Shown here piece after piece: positions 59,625 through 64,000 of a stretch of DNA of 64,000 nucleotides. The position numbers and the translations under genes were made by a program. Source of the stretch: Podocnemis expansa (Eukaryota > Chordata > Testudines > Podocnemididae). The first letter of the stretch is position 1, and each line of letters begins with the position of its first letter. The stretch covers positions 42,306,411-42,370,410 of the forward strand of contig ML681990.1 of assembly GCA_007922195.1 (NCBI GenBank), written 5' to 3'. A model generated the notes under the pieces. It saw only the letters and a program-made list of their open reading frames with translations. It was not told the DNA's origin and made no database searches.

Positions 59625-59766
59625 TAATAGCACTTTGTCAGACACTTTGAAGGATTTTCTCCCACAAAAGCTCATGCAATAAATAAATTTATTAGTCTGT
59701 TAAATGCTACAGGACTCCTTGTTCGTTTTACTGAACTAGACTAACATGGCCAGCCCTCTGGAACTT
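59625..59766 (+). mobile_element. Penelope-like element tail, single arm
   Basis: The words aaggattttctcccacaaaa, gctcatgcaataaataaatt, tattagtctgttaaatgcta and gaactagactaacatggcca match the right arms of the palindromes at 45215 and 58241. The full terminus is present. Confidence 0.75.
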
Positions 59767-59802
59767 TTTCAGTAGTTAGTTCTATTGTTTTTCCTGGAAG
59801 AA

Positions 59803-59920
59803 ATGGCTAGCACCTCTGCTTAACATGCAGAAGGTCCTGGGTTCAATTCCCAGGGGGTTGGACTCGATGATCTCACAAGGTCCCTTCCAGCCCTATGATT
59901 TGATTGATTGATTGATTGAT
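59803..59920 (+). mobile_element. tRNA-headed SINE with CR1-derived tail
   Basis: A tRNA-like 5' part (gcttaacatgcagaaggtcc followed by a B-box gggttcaattccc) resembles a valine tRNA with an AAC-type anticodon loop. It is joined directly to a tail, gttggactcgatgatctcac then aaggtcccttccagccctat, that parallels the CR1 3' end at 44810-44864, and ends in (GATT)n at 59899-59920. Such a tail lets a SINE borrow CR1 reverse transcriptase. Box A is degraded. Confidence 0.75.
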
Positions 59921-60329
59921 ATGGTTTCTGTTGTAAGCGTCATGCCTCTGAAAGTAGGATTTTTGTTTTAAAATGTAATCATTTTACTCTGTTAGTTTGA
60001 GAGGGGGGAGGGGGTTGGACATTTCTAAATTGTAAGCTTTTAATTAGTTGAATAGGTCCTGAAATGCCATGCAAGAAGATTTTTTTTCCTACATTGTGAT
60101 AAGGAAGGAAGGGGGGTGATATTTAAAAAACAGCAAACACTGCTCACATTTTTGGGGGAGAGTCCATGTGTAGTTAGTGAAGTGTGGGTTTAAAGCTCGG
60201 ATGTATTGCATTAAGTTGCTTACAAGCACCCACTCATAGATACTCATTTAGAATGCGATGAACATTTTACAAATCATTGCTTCGTAGGTAAGGTTTGCAG
60301 CAGCAGTATAGAATACATGTGGATAGGAG
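59921..60329. other. Intron 5 sequence, nothing recognised
   Basis: Contains a G-rich run near 60003-60017. No gene or repeat was supported. Confidence 0.5.
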
Positions 60330-60870
60330 TGTCAAAGAAAACAGCTGAACCCAACTTTGAGTGCAAACCAACAGCTAATTGTTTATTCTAAAATAAACAC
60401 ACTGCAGCAGGGAGAGCAGATAAGATGCTGGTCTCCGCCCCTGAGATGCATTACAGAAACTTTTATAGCTTAACAGCAATATTAACATACATGCATATAC
60501 ATAGGCAACAGTAATAAAATCTAACATTCTCTAATTGGTGCAAACTAATATTATTTGCTTAAAAGGAACCAAAGTCAAAGGGAAAAGAATCTTGCATAAC
60601 AACTTAACAGTGTAAGTTAATGCTATCTAAGCAGGTTCGATAAGAGAATGTTTAGTGTAAGTCCAGGATGTCAGCAAAACTGTTGAAGAATAACAATGTC
60701 TGGAGCAGGCAGGCACAGAGAGACACTAACTAAAGTCCTGAAGGCCGGCAGTTTTTTCACATTATCTCTAATGGCATTTTGAGTGCATTCTTTTACAATT
60801 TTCCCCCTCAGGCCTACTGAGCCATCTGTGTCTTAACACTGTCAGGCTTAAGCTACAGAATTCTTCCACA
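60330..60870 (-). repeat. 3' LTR of the endogenous retrovirus, 541 bp
   Basis: In minus-strand sense the LTR starts TGTGGAAG (60870 leftward), directly after the polypurine tract, and ends TTTGACA at 60330, giving the standard TG...CA ends. A TATA box (gctataaaagtt, 60459-60470 in + coordinates) and an AATAAA signal (60382-60387) are correctly placed for a U3-R-U5 order. The second LTR is outside the window, so the pair cannot be compared. Confidence 0.85.
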
Positions 60871-60887
60871 GTCCCCCCCCATGAGAC
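60871..60887 (-). promoter_or_regulatory. Polypurine tract of the endogenous retrovirus
   Basis: In minus sense the sequence tctcatggggggggac ends exactly at the LTR start. In retroviruses this purine run primes plus-strand DNA synthesis. Its position fixes the LTR edge. Confidence 0.75.
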
Positions 60888-60904
60888 TTATAAAGTCTCA
60901 TTAA

Positions 60905-62290
60905 TTATATTTCCAAATTAATTAGCATTTGGATATCATTTTCATTTTCTTGATGTCTCTTAATGATTTCTGTATACAAAGTATACACCTCCTCATGGTA
61001 CTTTGGGTGTAAACTTTTATGGGCAGCCTTTGTTAAACAACTTAGGCAGTATTTAACCAGTAATAGCACAACATAACCACAAAGCAGGGCCGCTATTATA
61101 ATCAAAACTCCATGAAATATTTTGGATCCTAAAGCCCCAAACCAGGTCCATAATCCCCATGGTCCTTCTGGATGCAGGGTACTGGCAGCTTTCCGGATCT
61201 TGCTTAAGGCCAGAAAATATTTTAATCACCCTTATCTGGGATGCAAGTGCAACATTCTTTGCCAATTAAAGCACAAGTTTTCACCTTTTAGAAGCCAAAA
61301 TAAATTTAAAGCCATTCGGTTTTGGAGAGTCATTTGACTAATCCGTTTTACTTCCTGAGTAACGGCAGTTAAGGCTGTGATTGTTTCATTTGCTATTTCT
61401 TCTAGGATTCAAAAAACATGCCTGATTTCTTGAATGGCTATATTAATACCATAAAGGGGAAAGGCAATTCCAAAAACCTTTGTGTTTAAAACAGGTTGGG
61501 AACAAGGAACTTAAAGAACTGAGAGGTATATTGAATGGCAGGTTTCAAATAAGCAGTAAAACAAACACCATTTCCATTAACTGGCCAGTGTTTCTATGCC
61601 TTATTTCCATAGACCCAGTATTGGCCTACAAGGGCAGTAACACCATGCTCGCAGCAAACAATACGACTTGCTGTGGCAGAATACCAACCCTTTAGCCACC
61701 AAGAGGGTCATAATTTACAATCATTATAAATTACTTGAGAGCAATTAAGGAAGTATCCAAGTGATGGCTGTCCTGTTTTATTACAGATGTAATATACCCT
61801 TGCTCAAGGCACAGAGTACTCAGGACACTTTTATATATTTTGACACATTCCTTTTTCTTTCTTTCTCTCTATTTTTATGTGGCAATTTTTTTTTACAGGG
61901 GTTTCACCAGCCTGTATCATCTTCTATGACTGAGACCACTATCATAGGGATTCTCCTTTGGGCAGGAATGGGAAAGTGGGAGCACACCCAGCAGTTTGTT
62001 ACATTTAAATCCTATTAATTTAAGATTACATTAAGGATTATAACGTATCAAAAACTATACTGCAAAACACTATAGCAAAATTGAAATGGGTACCTTAAAA
62101 ACTTGAAAAGCCAGAAATATGCACATATAGAAATTACAGATAGCAATGACACCATTTTATCTCATGGAGCCTTACGGACTTGCTGGGACCTTATTGAGGA
62201 GTCTCTAGGTTAATTTTTTTTTTCTTTGCAGATTCTAAGAATGTAGTAGTGGCAAATCCTCTTGAACAATAGGGGAGAGGTTTACTAGCA
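60905..62290 (-). pseudogene. Retroviral env remnant
   Basis: The 3' end of the minus-strand reading encodes a hydrophobic membrane segment (about 61105-61040) and a cytoplasmic tail of about 45 residues, stopping at 60905, just before the polypurine tract. Upstream, in another frame near 61245-61281, a CX6CC cysteine motif typical of gamma-type transmembrane subunits is visible, so at least one frameshift separates it from the anchor. The surface subunit further upstream (to about 62290) shows only fragmentary open frames and could not be delimited. Envelope proteins mediate receptor binding and fusion. This copy is broken and could not make an intact protein. Confidence 0.65.
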
Positions 62291-62306
62291 CATGCACCCT
62301 GTGTTT

Positions 62307-62753
62307 TCAATTCTTCTTTTTCTGGGGGTGTAGATTGCTTACAGTGTGAAGCATGGATCCACACAGACAGTTCTTGGCACTTGACTTAAGAAAACCCGGA
62401 ACAGACCTTTCCACCATGGCTCCAGTGCAGGCTTGTGCCACCAAGTTGGAGCCTATGACATACTTCCACTGGTGCTTGAGATTGTGTCCTTTACCTTTAA
62501 AACATTTTTTTCCCACCTTCGCTGCTGATTGGGGATGATAAGGACAGTGCAAATGCTGAAGAATGCATAGAGCTTTGTAAATGTTTTTTATAACTCTGTT
62601 AAGAGTCACTGGAATACCAAACCTTGGAATGAATTCTTTTAGAAGCTTTTTCCTGACAGTGACAGCATCAGCCTTAACACAAAAACAGACTTCTATCCAT
62701 ACTGAAAAGGTACATACAACTAATACAAATTTAAAAGAAGCAAATTTTGGCAT
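62307..62753 (-). pseudogene. Retroviral integrase core and C-terminal remnant
   Basis: The minus-strand frame of 148 codons resembles the catalytic core of a gammaretrovirus-type integrase: a TFSVWIEV-like strand and a YHPQSAAKV-like helix. Integrase normally inserts viral DNA using three acidic residues. In this frame the acids expected next to the TFS motif, in the middle motif and in the YHPQ helix are all replaced, so it is catalytically dead as read. It is separated from the upstream integrase finger by a gap and frame change (62753 to 62822). Confidence 0.75.
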
Positions 62754-62821
62754 TTGTATGAAATCAATCTAAAGATTTACAAAAGGTCCCAAAGGAGGGG
62801 GTTGTACTACCCCTTTTGTCT

Positions 62822-63457
62822 TCACAGGTTTGCCAATATCATGGGCTTGACAAATTGGATAGGCATAATAATACTGATCCTGTAAAATGGGTTACTTTTA
62901 AGTACTTTGTAAACAGAATAGCCTGGGTTACACAGCTTAAGTTTAATTAGTACTGTAGCATATTTGCAAAATGGTGGAGGTTGTGCTGCTCTCTTGCTTC
63001 TAACGGGTTTCCCTACACTGTGAGCCAGGCAAGTAGAGCAAAAGGCACAAAATGAGCTAACATGGCTGTACAAATTTGGAACATACCAATCCTTGGCCAT
63101 CAGAGTGGCCATGGCTTCCTTGCCTATGTGTGCCAGACTGTGATAAGTAATTAACAGATTAGGAAGGAAGCTCAATGACACGACAGAGCGGCTATCTCCA
63201 TCTCGCCATATTTTGTCTGGGTGCAAGGTGCACCCTGCCTTCCTCCATTTTACCTTTTCATCTTTTGGAGCCAAATCTTGCATTATGCTAAGGTCCTGAA
63301 TGGAATCCTCAGTAGGACGAGGCATCTCTTGTTGAATTAACAAGGCAGCAGTCTGGTCAGCCTGAAACTGGGTTACAACAGCTTTAGCAGCTGCATCTGC
63401 TAAAGCATTACCCTTACTCATTTCATCTTTCCCATTTGTATGTGCGGCACAATGCAT
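62822..63457 (-). pseudogene. Retroviral RNase H C-terminus and integrase zinc finger
   Basis: This 211-codon minus-strand frame starts with the last part of an RNase H domain (histidine-containing HCAAHTNG and GNALADAAAKAV), then a linker, then the integrase N-terminal HHCC zinc finger: HSLAH (H-x3-H) and CAFC (C-x2-C) about 30 residues later. The order and spacing match gammaretroviral pol, where RNase H and integrase are consecutive cleavage products. The frame then runs on and ends in unrelated residues, showing a frameshift into the integrase core. The pol remnant continues upstream to the right. Confidence 0.85.
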
Positions 63458-64000
63458 GATAGCTACTTCCTTAGGTAGTTGTAGTGCTTTCTAACAAATG
63501 GCTCACAGGTGTGTGCTATTCCTTTTTTTTTTTCCCCTGCAGAATTTCAAAAATTTTCTTTTGACAAGACTCATTTTCATATAAGAAAAATCAGGATTTT
63601 GTAAAGGAGTATCTTTAAAATCTACCTGAGGCATTGTTAACTGAGTGGTGACAGATAAGCAGAAATTTCATATTTGATTAACCTAGTCTGAAAAAAACGC
63701 TATATTTAGTTTATAAAAGGACAGCCTCAACAGAGTGTGGGAGAGCAACCTTTAGTGAATTTTCCAAAACAAAATTTTTAACGGGTTCAACTATTAATAC
63801 AGTTGCTGCTACAAATCTTGAGCAAGGAACAAAGCAGCAGGCACAGAATCTAAGGCAGTCCTATAGTATGCCAAAGGTTGATGTTTAAGCCCGTATTTCT
63901 GATTAAAAACACCCAAGGTACTTTTTTATAAGCATAAGAACTGCAATTTTTCCTGGAGGCTTTATGACCCTTGCAGTAGAGCAGCTTGCTTCTGTATCAA
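63458..64000 (-). pseudogene. Retroviral pol remnant (connection and RNase H), continues past window
   Basis: Minus-strand fragments resemble the connection region between reverse transcriptase and RNase H (a 'YRTALDS' type word near 63865). Stops and frame changes break it. The reverse-transcriptase active site would lie beyond base 64000. Confidence 0.55.

Larger units (their letters stand above)
1..64000 (+). other. HOMER1: Partial HOMER1 gene span (exons 3-5 plus introns)
   Basis: Three exons in consistent order, strand and splice phase (7983-8114, 14997-15089, 26101-26243) encode a Homer1 segment corresponding to roughly residues 55-177 of the mammalian protein. Homer1 is a postsynaptic scaffold. 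Its EVH1 domain binds proline-rich motifs in group I metabotropic glutamate receptors, IP3 and ryanodine receptors and Shank, and long forms tetramerise through a C-terminal coiled coil. The start codon, the first half of EVH1 and the coiled coil are not in this window, so the gene continues on both sides. Placing the left edge in intron 2 and the right edge in intron 5 relies on the mammalian gene model. I found no exon resembling the first coiled-coil exon after 26277. Confidence 0.93.
60330..64000 (-). mobile_element. Endogenous retrovirus, 3' half of a provirus (gammaretrovirus-like)
   Basis: On the minus strand the order is pol (RNase H, integrase), env, polypurine tract and 3' LTR. The 5' part (gag, protease, most of reverse transcriptase and the 5' LTR) would lie beyond base 64000. 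Frameshifts and stops in pol and env indicate an inactive copy. The gamma-type assignment rests on the RNase H style, the HHCC integrase finger and a CX6CC motif in the env transmembrane subunit. Confidence 0.88.

Noticed and set aside
59803..59870. A genuine tRNA gene
   Set aside because: The box B region is good, but box A and the acceptor stem are not intact, and it is fused to a CR1-like tail and GATT repeats, so it is a SINE.
26278..64000. HOMER1 coiled-coil exon (the exon after the short-isoform region)
   Set aside because: I looked for the region encoding the start of the coiled coil and found nothing similar with splice sites. It is presumed to lie beyond the window.
1..64000. CRISPR arrays, operons, riboswitches or bacterial promoters
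   Set aside because: The window is vertebrate nuclear DNA with spliced exons. No regularly spaced repeats of CRISPR type were seen.

Overview
The window is intronic and exonic DNA of a large vertebrate gene, the synaptic scaffold gene HOMER1, read on the + strand. Three coding exons are recognisable: the second half of the EVH1 domain (7983-8114), a short linker exon (14997-15089) and the exon before the coiled coil (26101-26243). The last of these reads straight through its splice donor for 11 more codons to a stop at 26275-26277. That is the structure of the activity-induced short isoform Homer1a. The first two exons and all coiled-coil exons lie outside the window. No other host gene is supported. 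Numbers used for exons and introns (exons 3-5, introns 2-5) assume the mammalian gene model.

The organism is probably a non-avian reptile, most likely a turtle. The interspersed repeats are CR1 LINEs, Penelope-like elements, a DIRS-like tyrosine-recombinase retroelement, several hAT-type DNA elements, a tRNA/CR1 SINE and a gammaretrovirus-like endogenous retrovirus. This mix is an inference about lineage, not a proof.

Layout. 1-7982 is intron 2 sequence with a small hAT element, a 1.55-kb segment bounded by 57-bp inverted repeats (3223-4775), CR1 debris and a GC-rich repeat. 8115-14996 is intron 3 with a palindromic Penelope tail and a MIR-like SINE. 15090-26100 is intron 4, which holds a Penelope-like element with a decayed GIY-YIG endonuclease (17158-18010) and a decayed DIRS-like element (about 22400-24450). 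26244-64000 is part of intron 5. Its first kilobases should be the Homer1a 3' UTR, and a possible second alternative terminal exon (ania-3-like) begins near 30394. From about 36 kb on, the intron is a nest of repeats: a CR1 with a nearly intact reverse transcriptase (43390-44864), an older minus-strand CR1 (46945-49530), hAT elements with target-site duplications (53324-54095, 54351-54470, 54988-55437), palindromic Penelope tails, and the 3' half of a minus-strand provirus (60330-64000) with its LTR, env and RNase H-integrase region.

Functionally, the only gene system visible is HOMER1 with its long/short isoform switch. The remaining coding-like stretches are decayed mobile elements inside its introns.
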